Shown piece after piece: positions 55,792 through 63,732 of a stretch of 64,000 nt of DNA. Location: NCBI RefSeq assembly GCF_034424315.1, contig NZ_CP139972.1, positions 7,014,501 through 7,078,500 on the forward strand. The letters run 5' to 3'. The position numbers and the translations under genes were made by a program. This DNA comes from Chitinophaga sancti. GTDB lineage: Bacteria > Bacteroidota > Bacteroidia > Chitinophagales > Chitinophagaceae. The first letter of the stretch is position 1. Every line of letters starts with the position of its first letter. Under the pieces are notes generated by a model that was given only the letters and a program-made list of their open reading frames with translations, was not told where the DNA came from and made no database searches.

Positions 55792-56748
55792 ATGAAGAAA
55801 GACAAAATCCTGGTAATTGGTGCCTGTGGGCAGATCGGTGTTGAATTGACACTGGCACTTAGGAAAATGTATGGCGATGCAAATGTTATTGCCTCTGACC
55901 TTCGGGAAGAACATGAATTACTAAAAGGTTCCGGACCCTATGTCTCTCTGGATGTGATGAATAAGGAAATGCTGCATGTGCTGGTGATTCGTCACAACAT
56001 TACCCAGATTTACCTGCTGGCTGCGATCCTCTCTGCTACCGGCGAAAAGAACCCACTGCTTGCATGGCACATTAACATGGCCAGCCTGCTGAATGTACTG
56101 GACATTGCAAAAGAAGAAGGTATTGACAAGGTGTACTGGCCTAGCTCTATTGCCGTATTCGGTCCTGATTCACCTAAAGAAAGCACTCCTCAGCACACCA
56201 TCATCGAGCCTACTACCATTTATGGTATCAGTAAGTTTGCCGGTGAACGCTGGTGTGAGTACTACCATAACCGTTATGGCGTAGATGTACGCAGTTTGCG
56301 CTATCCGGGCCTCATAAGCTACAAGTCTGCACCGGGTGGTGGTACTACTGATTATGCAATTGAGATCTTCCATGAAGCACTGGAAGAAAAGAAATATACC
56401 TGCTTCCTGTCAGAAGGCACTTACCTGCCTATGATGTATATGCCGGATGCGATCCGTGCTACCATTGAACTGATGGAAAGTGATAAGGGAAAGATCAAGG
56501 TGCGTTCTTCATACAATTTAGGGGCGATGAGTTTTTCTCCGAAAGAAATTGCTGCGGAAATAAAGAAACATATTCCTGAGTTTACCATTGATTACGCACC
56601 TGATTACAGGCAGGCAATTGCGAATGGATGGCCACAGAGTATGGATGATGAAAATGCGAGAAATGACTGGGGTTGGAAGCCGGAATATTACCTGGAGAAG
56701 ATGACGGCAGATATGTTGAAGAACCTGAAAGAAACTGTAAAAAAGTAA
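55792..56748 (+). CDS. SDR-type L-threonine 3-dehydrogenase
   Basis: A 318-residue extended SDR of the epimerase fold, oxidising L-threonine to 2-amino-3-oxobutyrate with NAD+. The NAD loop GACGQIG is at about 11-17 (consensus GxxGxxG), catalytic Ser is in 'VYWPSSIAVFGPDS', and Tyr-Lys in 'TTIYGISKFAGERW'. The distinctive 'LRYPGLISYKSAPGGGTTDYA' region separates threonine dehydrogenases from sugar epimerases. The partner ketobutyrate-CoA ligase gene (kbl) is not in the window. A perfect inverted repeat lies in its leader, and two strong hairpins follow. Confidence 0.85.
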   Translation: MKKDKILVIGACGQIGVELTLALRKMYGDANVIASDLREEHELLKGSGPYVSLDVMNKEMLHVLVIRHNITQIYLLAAILSATGEKNPLLAWHINMASLLNVLDIAKEEGIDKVYWPSSIAVFGPDSPKESTPQHTIIEPTTIYGISKFAGERWCEYYHNRYGVDVRSLRYPGLISYKSAPGGGTTDYAIEIFHEALEEKKYTCFLSEGTYLPMMYMPDAIRATIELMESDKGKIKVRSSYNLGAMSFSPKEIAAEIKKHIPEFTIDYAPDYRQAIANGWPQSMDDENARNDWGWKPEYYLEKMTADMLKNLKETVKK

Positions 56749-56785
56749 GAGATTTGCTGGCAAGCACGCTACACCAGAATAATCA

Positions 56786-56815
56786 AAAAAGTCCTGCCAT
56801 AGGGCAGGACTTTTT
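56786..56815 (+). terminator. terminator after threonine dehydrogenase gene
   Basis: AAAAAGTCCTGCC (56786-56798) / GGCAGGACTTTTT (56803-56815) with a 4-base loop and T run. Confidence 0.85.
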
Positions 56816-56870
56816 AATTTTAGCAAAAAAGCCCCGGTTCTAACGGAACCGGGGCTTTTTTGCTAAAATT
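56816..56870. terminator. 25-bp stem terminator, cysN side
   Basis: A perfect 25-bp stem (56816-56840 with 56846-56870, core GCCCCGGTTC) has a TAACG loop. On the minus strand it lies eight bases after the cysN stop and gives a GC core followed by a T run. It abuts the other hairpin. Confidence 0.85.
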
Positions 56871-56878
56871 AAATTCAG

Positions 56879-58126
56879 TTATACTACGAACCCAACTGCC
56901 ACAGTTGAGTTACTAAACTCATCGATCAGTATAAAAGCACCATTTGCAGGATTCACGCTATACGCATCTGCAAAGATCGGAGCAGCGGTCCTGATCGCGA
57001 TCTTACCAATATCATTCAATCCCATCTCTTTCCTATCTTCTACCAGTTTATTGGAAGTTACATCTACGACCTCCAGTAGCTGCTGTACTTTTGCCTTTAC
57101 ACGGTTAATACCATGTTGCAGCAGGTAAGTCTTACCAGGTACCAGTTTTTGCTGATCCATCCAGCAGATGTTTGCCGTAATATCTTTCAGCAGGGCAGGG
57201 GCATTATCCACCTTTGCCAGCATGCTGCCGCGGCTTGTATCGATCTCTGTTTCCAGTGTGATCACCACGCTCTCACGAGCCTGTGCTATGTCCAGTTGTT
57301 TTTCAAACTGCTCAATAGATTTGATCTTGCTGGTTTGCTGGGAGGGCAGGGAGATAATCTCATCACCTACGTTGAACTGACCACTCGCTACTTTGCCTGC
57401 AAAACCACGGAAATCGTGGAAAGCCTCTGTTCTTGGACGGATCACAGACTGTACAGGGAAGCGGGCCGGGTGGCTGCTGTCTGCATGGTCAAAGGAGATC
57501 TGTTCCAGGTAATCCAGCAGGGAATCACCCTGGTACCAGCTGATCTTTTCAGACTTACCGGCTACATTCTCACCATAGAGGGAAGAAATAGGAATGAACT
57601 TGATGGATGGTGCTTTATAGCTGGCGCTGGCTACGAGGGCCTGGAAATCTTCAACGATCTGGTTGAAACGGGCTTCGCTGTATTCAACCAGGTCCATTTT
57701 ATTCACACATACTACCAGGTAAGGAATGCGCAGCAGGCTGGCAATAAAGAAGTGCCTGTAAGTCTGCTCCACAATACCTTTGCGCGCATCGATCAGGATC
57801 AGGGATACCTGTGCATTGGAGGCACCGGTGACCATGTTCCTGGTATATTCGACGTGACCGGGAGTATCAGCAATAATATATTTACGGTTAGGTGTAGAGA
57901 AGTAAATATGTGCCACATCGATCGTGATACCCTGCTCTCTTTCTGCTACCAGGCCATCAGTGAGCAGAGACAGGTCAGTAAAGTCCAGGCCTTTGCGTTT
58001 GCTGGCTGCATGCAGCGCTTCCATTTTATCCTGTGGGATAGAGTTTGTATCATACAGCAGTCTACCTATCAAAGTGCTTTTACCGTCATCCACACTGCCG
58101 GATGTAGTTATACGTAAAACCTCCAT
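56879..58126 (-). CDS. cysN: Sulfate adenylyltransferase subunit 1 (GTPase)
   Basis: A 415-residue EF-Tu-like GTPase that drives ATP sulfurylase. The P-loop is 'SGSVDDGKSTLIGRLL' at 10-25, switch II 'DTPGHVEYTRNM' and NKMD are in place, and two beta-barrel domains follow. There is no C-terminal APS kinase (CysC) fusion. It lies 32 bp downstream of cysD. The pair makes APS from sulfate and ATP. Confidence 0.94.
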   Translation of the reverse strand: MEVLRITTSGSVDDGKSTLIGRLLYDTNSIPQDKMEALHAASKRKGLDFTDLSLLTDGLVAEREQGITIDVAHIYFSTPNRKYIIADTPGHVEYTRNMVTGASNAQVSLILIDARKGIVEQTYRHFFIASLLRIPYLVVCVNKMDLVEYSEARFNQIVEDFQALVASASYKAPSIKFIPISSLYGENVAGKSEKISWYQGDSLLDYLEQISFDHADSSHPARFPVQSVIRPRTEAFHDFRGFAGKVASGQFNVGDEIISLPSQQTSKIKSIEQFEKQLDIAQARESVVITLETEIDTSRGSMLAKVDNAPALLKDITANICWMDQQKLVPGKTYLLQHGINRVKAKVQQLLEVVDVTSNKLVEDRKEMGLNDIGKIAIRTAAPIFADAYSVNPANGAFILIDEFSNSTVAVGFVV

Positions 58127-58158
58127 TTATTGAAATTTCAGAATGTTAAAGTAATTGT

Positions 58159-59067
58159 TTAGAAATAACCTGCCTGCTTACGTTTTTCCATAGCAGCTTC
58201 CGAGCGTTTATCATCGATACGGGCGCCTCTTTCGGAGATCTTGGCCTCCAGTATTTCGGAGATGATATCTTCCAGTTTGTCAGCCTCGGAAATCACAGCA
58301 GCGGTACATGTCATATCGCCTACGGTACGGAAACGTACTTTTTGGCGGAACGGTACTTCTTCATCTGTGGTATTCAGGAATGGAGAAGCTGGCCAGTACA
58401 TCCCATCCCTTTCTATAATGTCTCTTTCGTGGGAGAAATAGATAGAGGGGATTTCCAGTTTTTCTCTGCGTATATAGTTCCATACATCCAGCTCTGTCCA
58501 GTTGGAGATTGGGAATACACGAACGTTCTCACCGATGTTAATTTTACCATTCAGCATGTCGAACAGTTCAGGACGTTGCATTTTAGCGTTCCATTGTCCG
58601 AATTCATCTCTTACGGAGAAGATCCTTTCTTTGGCACGGGCTTTTTCTTCGTCACGGCGGGCACCTCCTATACAAGCATCATACTTCATCTCTTCGATGG
58701 CATCCAGCAGGGTTACTGTTTGCAGTGCATTGCGGCTGGCATATTTTCCGGTTTCTTCCTGTACTTTTCCCTGGTTGATGCTATCCTGTACATTTCTTAC
58801 TACCAGTTCCAGGCCTAAGCTTTCAACAAGCCAGTCACGGAATTGGATCGTTTCAGGGAAGTTATGCCCTGTATCGATATGTAATAATGGAAAAGGACAC
58901 TTACCTGGGTAAAAAGCCTTCTGAGCCAGTCTTACGATGGTGATAGAATCTTTACCACCTGAGAATAGGATGGCCGGCTTTTCAAACTGAGCAGCCGTTT
59001 CACGTAAAATATAGATGGCCTCATCTTCCAATGCCTGCGGAAACTCCCACTGTATTTTATTACTCAT
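58159..59067 (-). CDS. cysD: Sulfate adenylyltransferase subunit 2
   Basis: A 302-residue ATP-pyrophosphatase-fold catalytic subunit. PP-loop is 'ILFSGGKDSITIVRLA' (about 33-48). 'PLLHIDTGHNFPETIQFRD', 'IGGARRDEEKARAKERIFS' and 'LFDMLNGKINIGENVRVFP' are conserved, and the C-terminus is 'RSEAAMEKRKQAGYF'. Middle gene of cysH-cysD-cysN. Confidence 0.95.
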   Translation of the reverse strand: MSNKIQWEFPQALEDEAIYILRETAAQFEKPAILFSGGKDSITIVRLAQKAFYPGKCPFPLLHIDTGHNFPETIQFRDWLVESLGLELVVRNVQDSINQGKVQEETGKYASRNALQTVTLLDAIEEMKYDACIGGARRDEEKARAKERIFSVRDEFGQWNAKMQRPELFDMLNGKINIGENVRVFPISNWTELDVWNYIRREKLEIPSIYFSHERDIIERDGMYWPASPFLNTTDEEVPFRQKVRFRTVGDMTCTAAVISEADKLEDIISEILEAKISERGARIDDKRSEAAMEKRKQAGYF

Positions 59068-59149
59068 ATATCTTGGTTTAACTGCCCATCGCGCGGAATG
59101 GGAACTTTTTGCCGTAAAGAAATTTTAACCGAAAAATACACGTAATCCT

Positions 59150-59833
59150 TTATCCGTGCAAGCCACATTCTTTCTTTGAGATTTCCCACCACCAGCGACC
59201 TGCACGTGGGTGTTCTCCTGGTTCAATGGCCCTGGTACAAGGGGCACAGCCAATGCTGATGAAACCCTGGTCATGGAGCTTATTATAAGGTACGTTGTTC
59301 GTTTTCAGGTAATCCAGCATCTGTTCAAATGTCCAGTTAATCAGGGGCTGATACTTGTACATCTGGCGGCTTTCGTCCCATTCAATGTCGTGGAGTGACT
59401 GGCGGTTTTCCGACTGTTCGGCGCGCAGCCCTGTGATCCAGACTTTCACCCCCTGCAATGCCCTGTTCAGCGGCACTACCTTGCGGATGTTACAGCATTC
59501 TTTGCGGTTTTCTACCGACTCATAAAAGCTGTTGGAGCCTTTTTCCTTGAGCAGTGATTCGACACTGGAGGTTTCAGGGAAATAGACTTCAAAATTTTGC
59601 TTGTAACGGGCGCGGGTCAGATCCATAAGATCATAGGTCTCCTGGAAGAGACGTCCCGTATCCAGTGTGAATACCCTTACAGGGATGTTGTGGCGCCAGA
59701 TCATGTCGGCAATGACCTGATCTTCTTGTCCGAAGGAGGTGGAAAATGCCACGGCTCCCGGAAATTCTGCTGCCAGCCAGGCCATTGCTGCAGGTGCGTC
59801 AAGGCCTTCGATTGCTTGTCTGATGTCTTTCAT
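59150..59833 (-). CDS. cysH: Assimilatory adenylyl-sulfate (APS) reductase
   Basis: A 227-residue reductase giving sulfite. The PP-loop-like 'AFSTSFGQEDQVIADMI' precedes a [4Fe-4S] set CC...CxxC (ECCNIRKV and 'GCAPCTRAIEPGEHPRAGRW') and the terminal catalytic ECGLHG. Presence of the cluster cysteines means APS rather than PAPS is the expected substrate, which agrees with the absence of CysC. First gene of the sulfate operon, 82 bp before cysD. Confidence 0.92.
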   Translation of the reverse strand: MKDIRQAIEGLDAPAAMAWLAAEFPGAVAFSTSFGQEDQVIADMIWRHNIPVRVFTLDTGRLFQETYDLMDLTRARYKQNFEVYFPETSSVESLLKEKGSNSFYESVENRKECCNIRKVVPLNRALQGVKVWITGLRAEQSENRQSLHDIEWDESRQMYKYQPLINWTFEQMLDYLKTNNVPYNKLHDQGFISIGCAPCTRAIEPGEHPRAGRWWWEISKKECGLHG

Positions 59834-59871
59834 CGTAATAATAAAACTTCCTTAGCTTCTTACAGATTCAA

Positions 59872-59922
59872 CAAAATTACATAAACTCTATAAAAAAGAT
59901 AGACTTATTTTGATAAACTATC
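59872..59922 (-). promoter_or_regulatory. promoter and candidate operator of cysHDN
   Basis: On the minus strand TAATTTTG (59872-59879) matches the -7 consensus, 38 bases from the cysH ATG. Upstream, GATAG (59898-59902) and CTATC (59918-59922) form an inverted repeat with partly symmetric A/T bases between, overlapping the -33 zone. An Rrf2 gene stands next door, so this is a plausible binding site. Confidence 0.45.
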
Positions 59923-59932
59923 CTTAAAAAAA

Positions 59933-59959
59933 AATCCCGCTACTACATGTAGCGGGATT
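59933..59959 (-). terminator. terminator after Rrf2 gene
   Basis: AATCCCGCTAC (59933-59943) / GTAGCGGGATT (59949-59959) with a TACAT loop. On the minus strand it is followed by nine T, separating the regulator gene from cysH. Confidence 0.85.
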
Positions 59960-59977
59960 CAATTGATTATCAATTTC

Positions 59978-60403
59978 TTAAGTGGTAACCTGTCTGGTTA
60001 ATATATCCTTTAACGTCTTATTTTCCAGGATCTTAAGGGAGGCATCCCTTACCTTACTCATCACCTCATTGAGCCCGCATACTGTTTCATCTTTGCAATT
60101 TTCGCATCGTTCGTAGTAGTTCAGGCTTACGCATGGCAACAGTGCGATTGCACCGTCCAGCAGGCGGATGATTTTAGCCAGGGCTATCTCCTTTGGCGGC
60201 TTCATCAGGTAATAGCCACCGCCTTTACCCTTTTTACTTCCCAGGATACCGGCGTTTTTCAACTCCAGCAGAATGTTTTCCAGGAACTTAATGGATATAT
60301 TTTTTTCCTGTGCAATCTCGGATATCAGGATCGGTCCTTTATCCTGATTTTCTGCCAGGTGAATAAGTGCATGAAAAGCGTATTGTGTTTTTTTCGATAG
60401 CAT
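59978..60403 (-). CDS. Rrf2-family transcriptional regulator
   Basis: A 141-residue winged-helix protein: 'LSKKTQYAFHALIHLAENQ', recognition region 'NISIKFLENILLELKNAGIL' and wing 'SKKGKGGGYYLMKPP'. Four Cys lie in 'LPCVSLNYYERCENC' and KDETVCGL (spacing C-x8-C-x2-C-x5-C), so an Fe-S cluster as in IscR is possible. It lies just upstream of cysHDN but is terminated separately. Together with the operator-like repeat this suggests it regulates sulfur assimilation, like CymR. Confidence 0.85.
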   Translation of the reverse strand: MLSKKTQYAFHALIHLAENQDKGPILISEIAQEKNISIKFLENILLELKNAGILGSKKGKGGGYYLMKPPKEIALAKIIRLLDGAIALLPCVSLNYYERCENCKDETVCGLNEVMSKVRDASLKILENKTLKDILTRQVTT

Positions 60404-60434
60404 ACTTATACAAAGATAATCCCTTTTTTATTTA

Positions 60435-61151
60435 CTATAGGCTTAACACATCTTTCATACTGAACACACCCTTTTTGCCCTGAATCCATTCAGCTGCTAC
60501 AACGGCGCCGGACGCAAATCCTTCTCTGGAATGAGCGGTGTGCGTAATGGTGATGTCGTCGATAGGGGAGGTATAGTTGATGATATGTGTACCTGGTGCC
60601 GGATCTATTCTTTTGGAAATGATGGCGAGTTCTGTTGGGGCGGTTGTTTCATCATTCACCCAGTTTTGCTTCCTGGTCACTTTTTCCAGTACCTGTTCTG
60701 CCAGGGAGATGGCGGTACCACTTGGCGCATCGCGCTTTTGGGTATGATGGATCTCTTCCATCGTTACATTGTACTGTGACTGTGGCGCCATCAGTTCGGC
60801 CAGTCGCTTATTCAGTTCGAAGAAGATATTTACGCCAATGCTGAAATTGCTTGCATACAGGAATGCCTGATGTTTTTCCAGGCAAAGCGCTGTTACTTCC
60901 GGCATTTTTTCCAGCCATCCGGTGCTGCCGCATATTACAGGTACATTGGCTTCAAAGCACTTCAGGATATTATTGTAAGCAGTTTCTGGTCCGGTAAATT
61001 CAATAGCCACATTGGCGTTTTGCAGGATTTCCTTATTGAGGAGGTCCTGGTTGTCTTTATCAATACGAGCTACGATCTCATGTCCTTTTGCAACGGCAAT
61101 GGCTTCTATGGCCTTGCCCATTTTCCCGTAACCAATTAACGCTATTTTCAT
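60435..61151 (-). CDS. dapB: 4-hydroxy-tetrahydrodipicolinate reductase
   Basis: A 238-residue enzyme of the lysine/diaminopimelate route. NAD(P) loop 'IALIGYGKMGKAIEAIA' is at about 3-19, the active site 'EEIHHTQKRDAPSGTAISLA' at about 133-152, and 'HTAHSREGFASGAVVAAEW' is near the end. Short form typical of Bacteroidota. It follows the DUF5683 gene by 25 bp and ends the parA-parB-DUF5683-dapB unit. The lepB gene often found next in this order is not here. Confidence 0.94.
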   Translation of the reverse strand: MKIALIGYGKMGKAIEAIAVAKGHEIVARIDKDNQDLLNKEILQNANVAIEFTGPETAYNNILKCFEANVPVICGSTGWLEKMPEVTALCLEKHQAFLYASNFSIGVNIFFELNKRLAELMAPQSQYNVTMEEIHHTQKRDAPSGTAISLAEQVLEKVTRKQNWVNDETTAPTELAIISKRIDPAPGTHIINYTSPIDDITITHTAHSREGFASGAVVAAEWIQGKKGVFSMKDVLSL

Positions 61152-61176
61152 CCTTTGTATGTTGATTGTATGTGTT

Positions 61177-61905
61177 TTACCATTTGGTAGGAGCGGCCAT
61201 AGCCAGCGAACTCACCGACTTCTTTTTAGAACCGCCCAGGTTCACTTTGAGGCAAAAGCCCAGGGCCTGGTTGTTGATCACGGTAGGGGTGATCTTAAAA
61301 CTCAGATCGTCGCTCATATCAAAGTTACGCAGGTGGGCAAATACTGTTGCATCTACGATATTGAGGCTATATGCCAGTACGAATACGAGTACGGAATAAT
61401 CTACGTACTCCCTGTATCCGTCACGCAGGTACTTCAGGCCGGCATCACTGTACAGGCCTACGTATGCGTCTTTGGTATCCGCATTGCCATCCATACGTAT
61501 ACGGTAGGCATCGCGGTAGGTCCTGTATTTGTTCATGTTGAAGATATACGTACCGGTGGTGATACCCAGTGCCGCATAAATAAGTGGCAGTTTCCAGTAT
61601 TCCCGGTTATAAATCTGGCCCAGACCTGGCAATACCGCCGAGTAGAGGGCTGCTTTACGTGGGCTATGAATGGGTGGTTGTACTATTGGACCTGCAGAGT
61701 CTTTCTTAACAACTCCTGCTGAATCCTTCGTTGTGATGAAAAGTCCGGCACTGTCTTTACGGTTATCCGGCTGTTGTTTTCTCAACCATTCTGCTTTGGT
61801 ACTGTCCTGTGCATTTGCAGTAGTATGCAATAAGCATAATACCGGCGAAGCCAGGAAACAAATGCGTAATAAAAAATGAAGTATGTTTCCGGACTTTTTA
61901 GCCAC
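61177..61905 (-). CDS. DUF5683 exported/membrane protein
   Basis: A 242-residue protein with signal peptide about 1-33 (ending TANAQDS), a Lys/Asp-rich linker, and then 'PRKAALYSAVLPGLGQIYNR'. 'WKLPLIYAALGITTGTYIF' and 'DYSVLVFVLAYSLNIVDATV' look like membrane or buried helices. DUF5683 genes follow parB in many Bacteroidota. The role is unknown, and the conserved position hints at a link to envelope and chromosome segregation. It overlaps parB by 8 bp. Confidence 0.8.
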   Translation of the reverse strand: MAKKSGNILHFLLRICFLASPVLCLLHTTANAQDSTKAEWLRKQQPDNRKDSAGLFITTKDSAGVVKKDSAGPIVQPPIHSPRKAALYSAVLPGLGQIYNREYWKLPLIYAALGITTGTYIFNMNKYRTYRDAYRIRMDGNADTKDAYVGLYSDAGLKYLRDGYREYVDYSVLVFVLAYSLNIVDATVFAHLRNFDMSDDLSFKITPTVINNQALGFCLKVNLGGSKKKSVSSLAMAAPTKW

Positions 61906-62830
61906 CGTATAAGTCTATTTTTTCTAATATACTATCCAGTTCTTCGTCAGAGTAGAACTCGATCGTTACGCTTCCTTTACCGCTCTTGTTTCTATCCAGT
62001 TTCACTTTTGTAGAAAAGTGGCTGGCCAGGTTATCCTCTATTTTCTGATAAGGGGGAGGTAATGTGTTCTTAGCTGGTTTCTTTACATTTCCTTTATCGA
62101 TATGGGAGGTTTTCCGCACCAGTTCTTCTGTCTGGCGTACGGAAAGGCCGTTTTGCATGATCTCGTTGAAGATGAAGAGTTGTTTTTCCACATTTTCAAC
62201 AGCGATCAGTGCACGGGCATGACCCATACTGATTTGTCCGTTCCTGACAGCTACCTGAATATCTGGTGGCAGTTTAAGGAGGCGGATATAGTTGGTAACC
62301 GTACTTCTTTCTTTACCCATACGGTCGGCCACTTGTTCCTGGGTGAGCATCACCTCATCCATGAGGCGTTTGTAGCTCAAACCAATTTCAATGGCATTCA
62401 GATTTTCGCGCTGTAAGTTTTCCAGCAGTGCCAGTTCCAGCAGTTCCTGGTCGTTTACCTGGCGGATGTATGCAGGAATGTCTTTCAGACCTGCCATCCG
62501 GCTTGCGCGCAAACGGCGTTCACCTGCTATCAGCTGGTATTTTTTGGGCCCCAGTTTTGACACGGTAATCGGCTGGATTACATCGTGCAAAGAAATGGAC
62601 ATACTCAGTTCCTGCAAAGCCTTTTCATCGAAGTCCCGGCGCGGCTGCTTTGGATTGATGTCGATCTGGTCCAGCGGAATACGCTCGATACCAGTGGCCT
62701 GTGATACCACCTGCTCATTGAGCGCATTGGAGGTTAGCTTCAGGTCAGTATCAATGTTTGCCAGCAGCGAGCGGATACCTTTACCCAGCGCCTCTTTCTT
62801 ATTAGGAGTACCCTTACTCTGATTGCTCAT
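61898..62830 (-). CDS. parB: Chromosome-partitioning protein ParB
   Basis: A 310-residue CTPase/DNA clamp loading at parS. The N-terminal CTP-binding part has 'IPLDQIDINPKQPRRDFDE' and 'YQLIAGERRLRASRMAGL'. The helix-turn-helix is 'LTQEQVADRMGKERSTVTNY', and a C-terminal dimer domain ends 'DSILEKIDLYGG'. It overlaps parA by 17 bp and is coupled to it. I found no convincing parS in the window. Confidence 0.95.
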   Translation of the reverse strand: MSNQSKGTPNKKEALGKGIRSLLANIDTDLKLTSNALNEQVVSQATGIERIPLDQIDINPKQPRRDFDEKALQELSMSISLHDVIQPITVSKLGPKKYQLIAGERRLRASRMAGLKDIPAYIRQVNDQELLELALLENLQRENLNAIEIGLSYKRLMDEVMLTQEQVADRMGKERSTVTNYIRLLKLPPDIQVAVRNGQISMGHARALIAVENVEKQLFIFNEIMQNGLSVRQTEELVRKTSHIDKGNVKKPAKNTLPPPYQKIEDNLASHFSTKVKLDRNKSGKGSVTIEFYSDEELDSILEKIDLYGG

Positions 62831-63635
62831 TGTCGATTGCTAGTATTTTATCTTCAAGGTTAATACGTGTGAAATTATTCTTTTGGAGTATTTCTTTGGC
62901 AAGGTTCAGGTAATTGATAGCCCCTGTACTTGCCGCGTCATACATGATTACGGATTTACCAAAACTAGGTGCTTCGCCCAGTTTGGTATTACGGTGAATA
63001 ATTGTATTGAACACGCTTTCTTCAAAATGTTGTTTCACCTCGTCCACCACCTGGTTGCTCAGACGGAGGCGGCCATCATACATGGTCATGAGGATCCCCT
63101 CAATGGCCAGGTTTGTATTCAGGCGGCTCTGAACGATTTTTATGGTATTCAGTAACTTACCCAGACCCTCCAGTGCAAAGAACTCACACTGTACAGGAAT
63201 AATCACAGAGTCTGATGCCACAAGTGCATTGACAGTGATCAGACCCAGGGAAGGGGAGCAGTCTACTATTACAAAGTCATATTCATCCCTTACAGCATCT
63301 ATTACCTGCTTCATTACCTGTTCCCTGTTCGGGTGGTTAATGAGTTCCAGTTCAGCACCTACCAGATCAATATGGGAGGCGAGTACTTTCAGGTTCGGAG
63401 TATCCGATTCCAGGATCACGTCTTTGGCCTGGACATCGTTTACCATACAGTCATATAAACTCTGCTGTATGTTGCGGAGGTCAAAACCCAAGCCGGTGGT
63501 GCTATTTGCCTGTGGGTCGGCATCCACCAGCAGTGTTTTGTACTCCAGCACTGCCAGGCTGCTAGCCAGGTTAATAGCGCTGGTAGTCTTTCCTACCCCA
63601 CCTTTTTGATTCGCGATTGCAATTACTCTTGCCAT
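62814..63635 (-). CDS. parA: Chromosome-partitioning ATPase ParA (Soj)
   Basis: A 273-residue Walker-type ATPase that moves ParB-bound origins over the nucleoid. Deviant Walker A is 'AIANQKGGVGKTTSAINLA' (about 5-23), Walker A' is 'LLVDADPQANSTTGLG', and Walker B is FVIVDCSPSLGLIT. No N-terminal DNA-binding domain, so the chromosomal rather than plasmid type. First gene of the four-gene unit. The 97 bp before it hold no recognisable element. Confidence 0.95.
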   Translation of the reverse strand: MARVIAIANQKGGVGKTTSAINLASSLAVLEYKTLLVDADPQANSTTGLGFDLRNIQQSLYDCMVNDVQAKDVILESDTPNLKVLASHIDLVGAELELINHPNREQVMKQVIDAVRDEYDFVIVDCSPSLGLITVNALVASDSVIIPVQCEFFALEGLGKLLNTIKIVQSRLNTNLAIEGILMTMYDGRLRLSNQVVDEVKQHFEESVFNTIIHRNTKLGEAPSFGKSVIMYDAASTGAINYLNLAKEILQKNNFTRINLEDKILAIDNEQSE

Positions 63636-63732
63636 TGTTGATTAGGTATTTCTTAGGTTTACTATAGGATAATAAAAAGGCCATGGCTAATGGTCAATAG
63701 TCATTTCCCATGGTTGTAATATATTCTTATTC

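Noticed and set aside
58996..59011. CGTTTCACGTAAAATA, 13 of 16 matches to the parS consensus
   Set aside because: It is inside the conserved cysD coding region and loses the symmetric right arm, and it is a single copy. Not enough for a parS call although parAB is 4 kb away.
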